Shown piece after piece: positions 7,876 through 15,839 of a stretch of 26,782 nucleotides of DNA. How positions within the stretch are numbered: the first letter of the stretch is position 1; each line of letters begins with the position of its first letter. Origin of the DNA: Candidatus Cloacimonadota bacterium (lineage in GTDB: Bacteria > Cloacimonadota > Cloacimonadia > Cloacimonadales > TCS61); assembly GCA_029932755.1 (NCBI GenBank), contig JAOZPK010000011.1:1-26782 (forward strand), given 5' to 3'. Below the pieces are notes generated by a model. The model saw only the letters and a program-made list of their open reading frames with translations. It was not told where the DNA came from and searched no databases. The translations under genes were made by a program, and so were the position numbers.

Positions 7876-8982
7876 ATGAAGAAATTATTAATTTTTCTTT
7901 TCATTTCATACACGTGTTTCTTATTCTCTCAAGAGATTTTGCTTAATATTAAAGATAAACCTAATAATGATGGTTCAGCATTATCAATATCATGGGATAC
8001 TTCGCAGATTGAAGCTTCTAAAATTATTATTGAGAGAGAAACTTCAGATGGTGAATTTATCGCAATAACAAGTTCGGAAGAATCAACAGGCAATTTCGAT
8101 GACGGTTCAAATATCATTCCAGGGATCAGATATATATATAGATTAACAGCTTTTGATAATAATGACAATATCATGCAAATTGTTATGACAACTTCAGAAT
8201 CATATGCTCAATGGTTTAATAAAGATAAGATTTCACTTCTAATTTTTGCTTTACTCATAACCATCTCGATAGTTTACTATATTTTTTCCGCCAGAAGTGG
8301 AAAGGATCTCTATATAAGAAAAATCAGTGGATTGGAATCAATGGATGAATCAGTAGGTAGAGCTACCGAAATGGGTAGACCTATTCTATTTATTCCTGGT
8401 ACCTTGGATCTTGATGATATGCAAACAATTGCTGGATTAACTCTACTAAGAAGATTAGCTCAGAAAGCAGCAGAATATGATGCTAAACTTATTGTTCCGG
8501 TCTGCCGTTCAATGGTACTTTCTACTGCTAAAGAAATTGTTAAAGAAGCTTACATGAAAGCAGGTCGTCCAGACGCTTATGATCCAGATTCAGTTTTTTA
8601 TCTTACTGATGATCAATTTGGTTACGTAGCTGGAGTTGATGGGATTATTGTGCGTGAGAAACCGGCAGCCAATTTCTTTCTGGGTGCTTTCTATGCTGAA
8701 TCCTTAATTCTGGCAGAAACAGGATTTTCCAGCGGTGCAATTCAAACTGCTGGCACGGCAATGCCAAGTCAATTACCATTCTTTGTTGTTGCCTGTGATT
8801 ATACACTTATAGGTGAAGAATTATTTGCTGCTTCAGCTTATCTATCAAAAGACCCACATCAATTAGGAAGTCTGAAGGGTCAGGATTTTGGTAAAGCAAT
8901 ATTTATAGTCGTTCTAACAATTGGAATAATACTGGAAATTTCGGGTGTTCACTTCCTCAAAGATTTCTTAGCGTTACATTAA
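7876..8982 (+). CDS. DUF6754 membrane protein with fibronectin-III-like N-terminal domain
   Basis: The product has 368 residues. A signal peptide (MKKLLIFLFISYTCFLFSQ) leads into a fibronectin-III-like domain (about 20-110; ISWDTSQ, then IPGIRYIYRLTAFD), which should lie outside the membrane. A transmembrane helix at about 118-139 connects to a cytoplasmic domain (about 150-335) with GRATEMGRPILFIPGT, YDAKLIVPVCRS, KAGRPDAYD, DQFGYVAGVDGI and AACDYTLIGEELF-like segments; I recognise this as DUF6754. A second transmembrane helix lies at about 340-362. The biochemical function of DUF6754 is unknown to me. ATG 7876 has GGAG nine bases before it. Three further membrane-protein genes follow with gaps of at most ten bases, so all four probably work together. 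Confidence 0.75.
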   Translation: MKKLLIFLFISYTCFLFSQEILLNIKDKPNNDGSALSISWDTSQIEASKIIIERETSDGEFIAITSSEESTGNFDDGSNIIPGIRYIYRLTAFDNNDNIMQIVMTTSESYAQWFNKDKISLLIFALLITISIVYYIFSARSGKDLYIRKISGLESMDESVGRATEMGRPILFIPGTLDLDDMQTIAGLTLLRRLAQKAAEYDAKLIVPVCRSMVLSTAKEIVKEAYMKAGRPDAYDPDSVFYLTDDQFGYVAGVDGIIVREKPAANFFLGAFYAESLILAETGFSSGAIQTAGTAMPSQLPFFVVACDYTLIGEELFAASAYLSKDPHQLGSLKGQDFGKAIFIVVLTIGIILEISGVHFLKDFLALH

Positions 8983-8992
8983 GGAGTAGAGC

Positions 8993-9688
8993 ATGAAAAG
9001 AAAGATACCATTATTAATAACATTTACTGTTGGAATAATTTTAATCATTTCAGAATTCATTCCTCATAAGCCATTCGGTCAATTATCTGGAGAGCTGGAA
9101 ATATGGTTTTTAATAATTTCCGGTTTTGCTATTCTGCTAGGACAATTAAGTTTATTTAAAGTAAATATATTAAAAATCAAATACAAACAACGTGACTGGC
9201 AATTCTATACAATTACACTTATTAGTTTTATAGTTATGGTTACTTTTGGCTTTTTATGGGGAACCGGAAAAAGTGCTGGAATGTTAGGTCATGGAGAGAT
9301 TATTTCAAATACTATAGGTTATAAACCTTTCGATTATCTTTTTCATAATATTTATCAACACTTACAGGCAACCATGTTCTCTCTATTAGCTTTCTTTATT
9401 GCTTCAGCAGCATACAGAGCTTTTATTGGAAGAACCGTAGAATCTAATCTTCTTCTTGTTTCTGCTGTTCTTGTTATGCTTGGGAACACGACATTTGGAA
9501 GTCTTTTAACCGGTTGGTTACCTGAATCATTGAATTTTCTTCATCTTCCAAAAATATCTGAATTTATTATGACCTTCCCTACAACTGCAGGTCAACGAGC
9601 TATTATGATCGGTGCTGGTCTGGGAATTATCGGAAGTTCGCTTAGAATAATTTTGGGAATTGAAAGATCTTATCTGGGAGGTGAATAA
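8993..9688 (+). CDS. Polytopic membrane protein of the DUF6754 cluster
   Basis: This 231-residue protein has about six transmembrane segments, starting with PLLITFTVGIILIISEFIP and ending with IMIGAGLGIIGSSLRIIL. A loop between segments three and four contains GHGEIISNTIGYKPFDYLF followed by a His-rich stretch, and conserved-looking polar residues sit in RTVESN and in the terminal GIERSYLGG. I do not recognise a named family. AAGGAG stands six bases before the ATG, ten bases after the DUF6754 stop, and the TAATG at its end overlaps the next start. Membership in a multi-subunit inner-membrane assembly is inferred from this spacing. Confidence 0.7.
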   Translation: MKRKIPLLITFTVGIILIISEFIPHKPFGQLSGELEIWFLIISGFAILLGQLSLFKVNILKIKYKQRDWQFYTITLISFIVMVTFGFLWGTGKSAGMLGHGEIISNTIGYKPFDYLFHNIYQHLQATMFSLLAFFIASAAYRAFIGRTVESNLLLVSAVLVMLGNTTFGSLLTGWLPESLNFLHLPKISEFIMTFPTTAGQRAIMIGAGLGIIGSSLRIILGIERSYLGGE

Positions 9689-10512
9689 TGGGAAAATCTA
9701 AGCAGATAGATAGACGGTGGCTATTCTTGCTTATGTTCTTCGGAGTTGCACTTCCTCTTATCTTCCCTGTCGGACTTCCACTGGAAACATCAAAGAATGT
9801 TCAGATGGTTTATGACCTTGTTGAAAGTATGCCAAAAGGCTCTAAAGCTCTTATCTCTTTTGATTATGATCCTGCCAGTATGCCGGAATTGCATCCTATG
9901 GCAAAAGCACTTATTAAGCATTGTTTTGATAAAAATATCAATTTGATATTCACAGCAATGTGGCCAATGGGTGTACAGATGGCTGATGATATTATTGATC
10001 AATTAAAAGATGATTATCCTAACCTTAAATATGGTGAAGATTACGTGAATCTAGGATTTAAAGCAGGTGGAATGATTACAATCCAATCAATGGGAAAAAA
10101 CTTCCGCGAAGTATTCCCTAAAGATATGAATGGAAATAATATTAATGAGCTTCCAATTATGAATGGAATAAATAATTTTAATAATATCGGCTTTGTTTTT
10201 TCACTCTCAGCTGGTGCTCCGGGAATTAAAGAGTGGGTACAAATAACTCATGATGCATATGGCAGACCAACTTCCGGTGGGTGTACTGGCGTAAGTGCCC
10301 CGGCAATGCTACCTTATGTAAATGAGCAAAAACAATTAACAGGTCTTCTGGCAGGTCTGAAAGCTGCTGCAGAATATGAAATATTAATAAAAACACCAGG
10401 TACTGCAACCAGCGGAATGGATGCACAATCGATTGCGCATTTGATAATCATTATTTTTATTGCTATTGGAAATATAAATTACTGGCGTGACAAAAAAAAG
10501 AGAAAGAAGTGA
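9688..10512 (+). CDS. Doubly anchored protein with a large soluble domain, DUF6754 cluster
   Basis: The 274-residue product has one hydrophobic segment near each end (about 11-30 and about 248-265) and a soluble middle of about 215 residues. By the basic residues flanking both helices (KSKQIDRR before the first, RDKKKRKK after the second) the middle should face outside the cytoplasmic membrane. The domain holds VESMPKGSKALISFDYDP, an IFTAMWPMGVQ strand, YVNLGFKAGG and a Gly/Cys motif SGGCTGVSAPAMLPY whose single cysteine is conspicuous. I recognise no catalytic motif. Start and stop overlap or abut its neighbours (TAATG at the start, eight bases to the next ATG), which places it firmly in the four-gene cluster. 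Confidence 0.7.
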   Translation: MGKSKQIDRRWLFLLMFFGVALPLIFPVGLPLETSKNVQMVYDLVESMPKGSKALISFDYDPASMPELHPMAKALIKHCFDKNINLIFTAMWPMGVQMADDIIDQLKDDYPNLKYGEDYVNLGFKAGGMITIQSMGKNFREVFPKDMNGNNINELPIMNGINNFNNIGFVFSLSAGAPGIKEWVQITHDAYGRPTSGGCTGVSAPAMLPYVNEQKQLTGLLAGLKAAAEYEILIKTPGTATSGMDAQSIAHLIIIIFIAIGNINYWRDKKKRKK

Positions 10513-10520
10513 GGTAAATA

Positions 10521-11162
10521 ATGGAACAGTTCTTTACTACATTAGGTATTTGGCTAGGTGCACTCTTTACATTTGCTATCTTCAGCTTCCTTTATAAAGA
10601 CAACCCTTTCTATAAAATAGCTGAACAGATATTTGTAGGACTTTCGGCAGGATATTGGTTTGTCTATACGGTCTTCTCTATACTTATACCAAATCTTTAT
10701 GATCCCTTAACACAAGATTTCAGCACAAACTGGATCAAACTTATTCCGGCAATTCTTGGTATTATGATGCTAATGCGTTTGATCCCAAAAACAGAATGGG
10801 TCAGTCGATTTCCAATATCTGTGGTGATTGGTACAACATCCGGCGTGTTCTTTCTTCGCTATTTAAAATCGGATGTATTAAATCAATTAACAGCTACCAT
10901 GATAAACCCCTTTATTGGGGAAAGCTGGGTAACAGTCATTGGTCAACTGATGCTAATTGTAGGGACTATCTGTGGAGTTATTTATTTCTATTTCAGTAAG
11001 AAACATACTGGTGCATTGGGCGTTTCTGCAAAAATTGGAATTTATTTTTTAATGGTAAGTTTTGGTGCTGCTTTTGGTTATACTGCAATGGCACGGATTT
11101 CACTCCTGATAGGAAGATTACAATTCCTTCTAGGAGATTGGCTTGGTATTATCCAACCATAA
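10521..11162 (+). CDS. Polytopic membrane protein, last gene of the DUF6754 cluster
   Basis: The product of 213 residues contains about six transmembrane segments. A short amphipathic stretch after the first helix (YKDNPFYKIAEQIFVGLSAGYW) and LMRLIPKTEWVSRFP in the middle look like functional loops, and the last helix pair (GAAFGYTAMARISLLIGRLQFLLGDW) is rich in small residues. Family is not recognised. GAGGT stands before its ATG, nine bases from the upstream stop. Its end lies 23 bases before the TTG start of the GGDEF gene, so the diguanylate cyclase could be read from the same transcript. Confidence 0.7.
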   Translation: MEQFFTTLGIWLGALFTFAIFSFLYKDNPFYKIAEQIFVGLSAGYWFVYTVFSILIPNLYDPLTQDFSTNWIKLIPAILGIMMLMRLIPKTEWVSRFPISVVIGTTSGVFFLRYLKSDVLNQLTATMINPFIGESWVTVIGQLMLIVGTICGVIYFYFSKKHTGALGVSAKIGIYFLMVSFGAAFGYTAMARISLLIGRLQFLLGDWLGIIQP

Positions 11163-11185
11163 TTTATATCAATAAGAGGGATGTT

Positions 11186-13012
11186 TTGAGAAAATTATTT
11201 TTATTTGTGTTTTTAATTTTACTTGTTATTAATGGATATTGTCTTACCAGATTAGATAACTTGAAGCTGGAATTAGTATCAGCAACGGGGCTTAAACAAA
11301 TATTGATACTTGATGAATTACAGAGATCCTATTGGAAGATATATCCACAAGCAAGTTTAGAGTATGGTATACAAGCTCTTAAGCTAGCTACAGAAAAAAA
11401 AGATATGCTACAACAAACTCAACAATTACAAAATATTGCAGTATCTTATAAGTATTTAGATAATTACAAAGAAGCAATAGAATATATGTTGCTATCATTA
11501 ATATCTGCAGAAAATATCAAAAATATAGATCTTCAAATAGCAGCATTATACAATCTTGCAAAATATAATAATACAATAGGAAAAAATGTTATTGCATTTG
11601 AATATGCTGTTCAAGCTTTAGATTTGAGTAAGATGCATAAAAACCATCCCGGATTAGCTGAATGTCGTTTTATAATTGCTGAAATATATTATAAATTAGG
11701 TGATCTAAAAGGTGCTTATGAGAATTACGAGCTATCTTTAGAGCAACATGATAATTTTGAAAACAAAACTTCTCTAGCATTAACAAATGAAAAATTAGGA
11801 GAGATCGATCTCTTTAATGAAGATTATCAATTTGCCGAATTACATTACAAAACTGCTGCTGAGAACTACGATAAGATAAACAATTTGGAAAGCCTCGTAC
11901 GCACATATGAAGCCTTAGGCAAAATATATAGGGAAACGGGTGATAAAAAAAAAGCATATGAATACATTCAAAAATTTGCCGATACAAATGAAAAGTTAAA
12001 TCAAGAGATCAATCGCAATAGATATCTTTTTAATTATGAATACTATAATATAATAGGCAATGAAGATAAAGCATTAAAATATTTTAAATTATATACTGAA
12101 TATAAAGATTCTTTGCAAGTAGCTATAAATCAGGAACATGTTGAAACTATTATCAGCGATATTGAAATTAAACATGAAATTGAGAAAGCAGAAACAACTG
12201 AAAAAATGGTAGAGATAGCTAAAACAGCTATTGAAAAGGTTGAAGAAACAGAGAAGAAAATTGAGGTACTAAAAATAGAAAGTGATGACAAAGAACGCGT
12301 TGCACAACTTGAGAATGATGAGAAGAGAAGGCAAATTGAAAACTTGCAAAGAGAACGTGACGATAATGAAAAAAAAATTGCAGAGCAAAAAAGGGATAAA
12401 CAAATATTCATCTTTTTCTTGGTTATATTTATAATAGTGGCAATATTATTGCTCATAATTGCAATTGTATTTATGAGTAAATATAAGATGAAGCAGAAAC
12501 ACGCCCTTGAATTAGAGAAAATTGCAAAAACAGATCCTTTAACTCAATTACCAAACCGGCGTGCGGTATTAGAGCAAATCGAATATGAAACTGCAAGATT
12601 CAAAAGGAATGCAGAACCATTTACGATTGCAATCAGTGATATTGATGATTTCAAAGCTATTAATGATACATACGGTCATGATGCTGGAGATAAAATTCTT
12701 ACAACACTTTCAGACTTAATGAAAAATACTATACGTAAACAGGATATTTGTGCACGTTGGGGAGGTGAGGAATTTTTGTTCCTATTTCCTGGGACAGATA
12801 AAAAAGGTGGAAAAACAATCTCTGAGAAAATCAGGAAAGATATAGAAAAAGAAAAAATTGAATACAAAGGTTCTTCATTATCAATAACTATGACTTTTGG
12901 GACATGCACTTTTTCTAAAGCATTGACGATAGACGAATGCATAACCAACGCAGATAAATCCTTATATGAAGGGAAAAAATTAGGAAAAAATCGCATAGTT
13001 CAATATAAATAA
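11186..13012 (+). CDS. Membrane diguanylate cyclase with TPR sensor and GGDEF domain
   Basis: The enzyme would make cyclic di-GMP from two GTP. TTG at 11186 is chosen because AAGAGGG lies five bases upstream and it starts directly on a signal sequence (LRKLFLFVFLILLVINGYC). The first 330 residues form TPR-like helical repeats (e.g. ASLEYGIQALKLATEKKD, GDLKGAYENYELSLEQHD), a coiled coil rich in Glu/Lys follows (about 340-400), then a transmembrane helix (about 405-430), then GGDEF (about 445-608). The active site is GGEEF (526-530), and RKQD five residues before it fits the inhibitory RxxD product-binding site, so activity and product feedback are both likely. The TPR part faces outside the cytoplasm and probably senses a peptide or protein. 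The input signal is unknown. Confidence 0.9.
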   Translation: MRKLFLFVFLILLVINGYCLTRLDNLKLELVSATGLKQILILDELQRSYWKIYPQASLEYGIQALKLATEKKDMLQQTQQLQNIAVSYKYLDNYKEAIEYMLLSLISAENIKNIDLQIAALYNLAKYNNTIGKNVIAFEYAVQALDLSKMHKNHPGLAECRFIIAEIYYKLGDLKGAYENYELSLEQHDNFENKTSLALTNEKLGEIDLFNEDYQFAELHYKTAAENYDKINNLESLVRTYEALGKIYRETGDKKKAYEYIQKFADTNEKLNQEINRNRYLFNYEYYNIIGNEDKALKYFKLYTEYKDSLQVAINQEHVETIISDIEIKHEIEKAETTEKMVEIAKTAIEKVEETEKKIEVLKIESDDKERVAQLENDEKRRQIENLQRERDDNEKKIAEQKRDKQIFIFFLVIFIIVAILLLIIAIVFMSKYKMKQKHALELEKIAKTDPLTQLPNRRAVLEQIEYETARFKRNAEPFTIAISDIDDFKAINDTYGHDAGDKILTTLSDLMKNTIRKQDICARWGGEEFLFLFPGTDKKGGKTISEKIRKDIEKEKIEYKGSSLSITMTFGTCTFSKALTIDECITNADKSLYEGKKLGKNRIVQYK

Positions 13013-13042
13013 ATTAAAATAAATATTGGAGTTCAATAAAAC

Positions 13043-13792
13043 ATGAAGGTTTTTAGCGTAGCCGGATATCACCATACTGGCAAAACTACAGTATCTGTAG
13101 AATTAATAAAGGAATTAAGAAAAAGAGGATTTAAAGTTACATCTATCAAAGACATCCATAACGAAGATTTTACAATGGAAAAGAAGGGAAGTAATAGTTG
13201 GAAACATGCACAAGCCAGTGGAGATACCGTAATTGCCAGAGGAATATCTGAAACATATCAAATCTGGAATAGGCAACTTTCTTTGAATGAAATGCTATCT
13301 CATCTTAAAAGTGATTATGTGGTTGTGGAAGGAATGAGAAGCGTAGCTCTTCCTCGCATAATTTGTGCAACAGATGAAGAACAACTTGAAGAACTTGTTG
13401 ATGGAACAGTTTTCGCAATTTCCGGAAAATATTCAGATGAGCATGACAAATATAAAAATCTTAAAGTATTCAAATCAAAGGATCAGATAAAAGAACTTAC
13501 AGATCTTGTAATTGGAAAAGTATTTCCCGTACTTCCACTTCCAAAGTTTGAATGCTGTGGTGAATGTGGAATGAATTGCAGGGAAATGGTCTCTGGAATT
13601 TTAGCCGGGCGTAATATTCGTGAAGATTGTAAAACAGATCGCAATCTTGATATTAAAATAAAAATTGCTGGTAAAGATATTAATATTGTTCCGTATGTTC
13701 AAAATACCCTGAAAGATATAATAAAAGCTTATGTTAAAAATTTAAAAGGTTACCGAAAAGGCGATAGTATTGATATTAAGATAAGAGAGTGA
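13043..13792 (+). CDS. mobB: MobB-type GTPase with added cysteine (Fe-S-like) domain
   Basis: The N-terminal two-thirds is MobB, the P-loop GTPase that assists formation of molybdopterin guanine dinucleotide: GYHHTGKT (8-15), TSIKDIHN, then VVVEGMRS (93-100). After it comes a cysteine cluster with Cys171, 172, 175, 179 and 196, spacing C-x2-C-x3-C-x16-C, resembling the small Fe-S domain of PF04060, and a C-terminal segment VPYVQNTLKDIIKAYVKNLK. This extended form is known to me from anaerobes and archaea, so it is not unique. No other molybdenum-cofactor genes are visible nearby. The gene's TGA overlaps the alternative start of the next one, and TTGGAG lies before its ATG. Confidence 0.8.
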   Translation: MKVFSVAGYHHTGKTTVSVELIKELRKRGFKVTSIKDIHNEDFTMEKKGSNSWKHAQASGDTVIARGISETYQIWNRQLSLNEMLSHLKSDYVVVEGMRSVALPRIICATDEEQLEELVDGTVFAISGKYSDEHDKYKNLKVFKSKDQIKELTDLVIGKVFPVLPLPKFECCGECGMNCREMVSGILAGRNIREDCKTDRNLDIKIKIAGKDINIVPYVQNTLKDIIKAYVKNLKGYRKGDSIDIKIRE

Positions 13793-13794
13793 TT

Positions 13795-14394
13795 ATGAAA
13801 GCGAAAATAATTATCAATAAAGAAAAAAATCAAGTAATCAAAATATGTAATTCCCCAAAGATGTTTAAAAAAGAACTCTATATCTATAAAAAAAAGTTAC
13901 CCTATATACCAAGACTTATTGATAATGATGGCAAGAATACTTTAATGTTAGAATATATTAATGGAATTCCAATTATGGATCTTGCACAACCAAATTTTGT
14001 GAAGATCACCGAATTGATGATAGACCTTCATTCAATTGAATCTAAAGGTGATAAATGTATTTGTCATTATGATAATAACCCAAAGAACTATCTTTTTGCA
14101 AATGGGAAATATTATATGCTGGATTTTAGTGAATGGCTATACGATTTCCCTGAAACAGATTTAATTCATTTTCTCTTATTCTGGGCATCATCCTATAATT
14201 CTGATAAATTTAAATTCGTGTTTGAGCAAGTAATAAATACTTATAAATCTAGAAGAATGATTAATCCTCTGGAATGGGAATTGATATTACCTGAGATAAT
14301 ATTAAGATTTGATTCACGAAGAATAAAATTCGGCAAAAAAGAGTCTCATCCTGATATTTCCAAGAATAGAGAAATGTTAAAAAATATAATTTAA
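13795..14394 (+). CDS. Small APH/protein-kinase-fold phosphotransferase
   Basis: The 199-residue protein carries a minimal kinase fold of the aminoglycoside-phosphotransferase/kinase type. The N-lobe is short: Lys16 (VIKIC) and Glu27 (FKKELYIY) fit the ATP-binding lysine and its salt-bridge partner. The catalytic loop is HYDNNPKNYLF with His91, Asp93 and Asn98, and the metal-binding Asp110 is in MLDFSE, where DFS replaces DFG. All key residues are therefore present. ATG 13795 is preferred over GTG 13789 because AGAGAG lies five bases before it. The gene starts two bases after the mobB stop codon, so the two are probably translated together. The substrate (small molecule, lipid or protein) is unknown. 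Confidence 0.7.
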   Translation: MKAKIIINKEKNQVIKICNSPKMFKKELYIYKKKLPYIPRLIDNDGKNTLMLEYINGIPIMDLAQPNFVKITELMIDLHSIESKGDKCICHYDNNPKNYLFANGKYYMLDFSEWLYDFPETDLIHFLLFWASSYNSDKFKFVFEQVINTYKSRRMINPLEWELILPEIILRFDSRRIKFGKKESHPDISKNREMLKNII

Positions 14395-14403
14395 AATATT
14401 AAT

Positions 14404-14961
14404 TTATATTCCAAAAAAAATAAATGTGGTAGTTTCGCCTACATTAAATTCTATTAATTCTTCTGGATATTCTGTTTCAAAAATATCTGTCATTTTAATA
14501 TAATCATAATCAGGTATAATTGATAATATTGGGGTTAAGGTTTCATTGTACAAAGTATCGTCAATTACACTTTCACTCCAGTCTTCATTACCTTCGTTCC
14601 TTAATTGAACGACACTAATTGGGACAAGTGAAGCATTATTTATTTGTAATCCTGCACGATCAAATTCTACATTATATGTTTTATCCTTGTTGGGTTTCAT
14701 TTTAATTGTAAATTCTTTAGGTTCTAAATATATTTGACCTTCAATAATAATTGGTACGTCAATGGTTTCACCAAAAAGGATAAATGAATTTAAATAAAAT
14801 GTCTCAACAACAGGAGGGTCATTTCGCAGAATTTGATAAATAGTACCATTTAAAATTAATCTTATCGAATGACCCGTATCATTGTAAACTGTCAGATCAG
14901 ATTGTCTTGCACATGCTCCCAAAAGAATGAGTATAATCAATAATGTTAGTTTTTTTTTCAT
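14404..14961 (-). CDS. Hypothetical lipoprotein
   Basis: A lipoprotein signal ending in LLGAC (Cys17) precedes about 168 residues of alternating beta strands without cysteine. The first part (LTVYNDTGHSIRLILNG) reads like a beta-sandwich that begins a ligand-binding or adhesive domain. No family is recognised. AAGGAGG stands eight bases before the ATG on the minus strand. It converges with the kinase gene, with only nine bases between the stop codons and no hairpin in that space. Confidence 0.75.
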   Translation of the reverse strand: MKKKLTLLIILILLGACARQSDLTVYNDTGHSIRLILNGTIYQILRNDPPVVETFYLNSFILFGETIDVPIIIEGQIYLEPKEFTIKMKPNKDKTYNVEFDRAGLQINNASLVPISVVQLRNEGNEDWSESVIDDTLYNETLTPILSIIPDYDYIKMTDIFETEYPEELIEFNVGETTTFIFFGI

Positions 14962-15030
14962 TTGTTAACCTCCTTTATGTATCACTAAATCCACGAGAGT
15001 TTATGTTAAAAATATGTAAAGAAAAAAGTT

Positions 15031-15061
15031 ATTCTTGACATAAGAATAAAGACTCTATAAA
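15031..15061 (+). promoter_or_regulatory. Promoter with overlapping inverted repeat, upstream of the RRM genes
   Basis: TTGACA (15035-15040) and TATAAA (15056-15061) form a promoter with a 15-base spacer, about 60 bases upstream of the first RRM gene. The -35 box sits inside a perfect inverted repeat ATTCTT-GACAT-AAGAAT (15031-15047), a possible operator for a repressor. The short spacer is below the usual 17, so strength is uncertain. Confidence 0.45.
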
Positions 15062-15118
15062 TTCAGTCAAAGTTTAGTGTAGGTTAAAATTGTATGTTAC
15101 AAATTTGGAGAAGTAGTA

Positions 15119-15430
15119 ATGAAAATATTTGTTGGCAATATGACCCGTGATGTAGAAAAAGAAATCTTAAGATCTTTATTTTCAGATTATGGAGATGTGA
15201 ATGCTGTTAATATCCTTATCGACAGGATAAATGGTGTGTGGAAAGCATTTGCATTTATTGATATGCCGAATGAGAATGAAGCCTGGGATGCTATTTCAGC
15301 GCTCGATAATAAAGAACATTTCGGTAATGTGCTTAGTGTACATCAAGCTCGTTTCAGAAATGATGACAGAAGAACAGCATCCAGGCATGGTGGAAGAAGG
15401 CAAACTGATCTTCCCGAACTAACGGGCTGA
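15119..15430 (+). CDS. RRM-type RNA-binding protein, first of tandem pair
   Basis: A single RNA-recognition motif makes up most of this 103-residue protein: RNP2 is IFVGNM (3-8) and RNP1 is KAFAFIDM (42-49), with both usual aromatic positions filled. The C-terminal tail (NDDRRTASRHGGRRQTD) is basic and ends in a GGRR motif. Such short single-RRM proteins are widespread in bacteria and bind single-stranded RNA, often induced by cold or stress in cyanobacteria. TTGGAG precedes the ATG by eight bases. The second RRM gene follows after 24 bases, and both share the terminator at 15794. Confidence 0.88.
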   Translation: MKIFVGNMTRDVEKEILRSLFSDYGDVNAVNILIDRINGVWKAFAFIDMPNENEAWDAISALDNKEHFGNVLSVHQARFRNDDRRTASRHGGRRQTDLPELTG

Positions 15431-15454
15431 TTTAAAATCATTTAAAGAGGAAGA

Positions 15455-15769
15455 ATGGAAATTTTTATTGGAAATATTTGTAAGAAAATAAATCAAGATC
15501 ATTTACGAGAACGATTGGAAGAATTTGGGAGAGTTGAGTCTATAAAAGTTGAAGATAAAATAGCATTTGTAGAAATGCCATTTGAGAATGAAGCAGAATC
15601 AGCTATTATAAATCTTGATAATTCCAATCTGGATGGTATCATCATTAGTGTGCATCAGGCTAGATATGGGATATCTGATAGAAGGAAGAGTGGTCGAGTT
15701 GGAGGACGGCGTTCTAAAGATTCAAAAATTTATACTAAGATTTTTTCAAAAAAAGATCCTTTGATTTAA
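15455..15769 (+). CDS. RRM-type RNA-binding protein, second of tandem pair
   Basis: The 104-residue paralogue of the preceding gene has RNP2 IFIGNI (3-8) but a divergent RNP1, DKIAFVEM (34-41), in which the first aromatic is replaced by Ile. The loop before RNP1 is shortened. The segment SVHQARYG and the tail (SDRRKSGRVGGRR) closely mirror the first protein, so the pair arose by local duplication. Loss of one RNA-stacking aromatic suggests weaker or different RNA binding, or a role in pairing with the first protein. AGAGG precedes the ATG. A strong terminator follows 24 bases after the stop. Confidence 0.85.
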   Translation: MEIFIGNICKKINQDHLRERLEEFGRVESIKVEDKIAFVEMPFENEAESAIINLDNSNLDGIIISVHQARYGISDRRKSGRVGGRRSKDSKIYTKIFSKKDPLI

Positions 15770-15793
15770 ACATAATAATTTTTTTGTGACAAT

Positions 15794-15828
15794 AAAGGCA
15801 CCTTTTCAGGTGCCTTTTGTTTTTTTTT
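15794..15828 (+). terminator. Rho-independent terminator after the RRM genes
   Basis: AAAGGCACCT (15794-15803) and AGGTGCCTTT (15808-15817) form a perfect 10-pair stem with loop TTTC, followed by TGT and nine T residues. It ends the plus-strand RRM operon. Read on the minus strand it has only a weak T tract after the stem, so it would stop iorAB transcription less well. Confidence 0.92.
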
Positions 15829-15839
15829 ACATTATTCAA

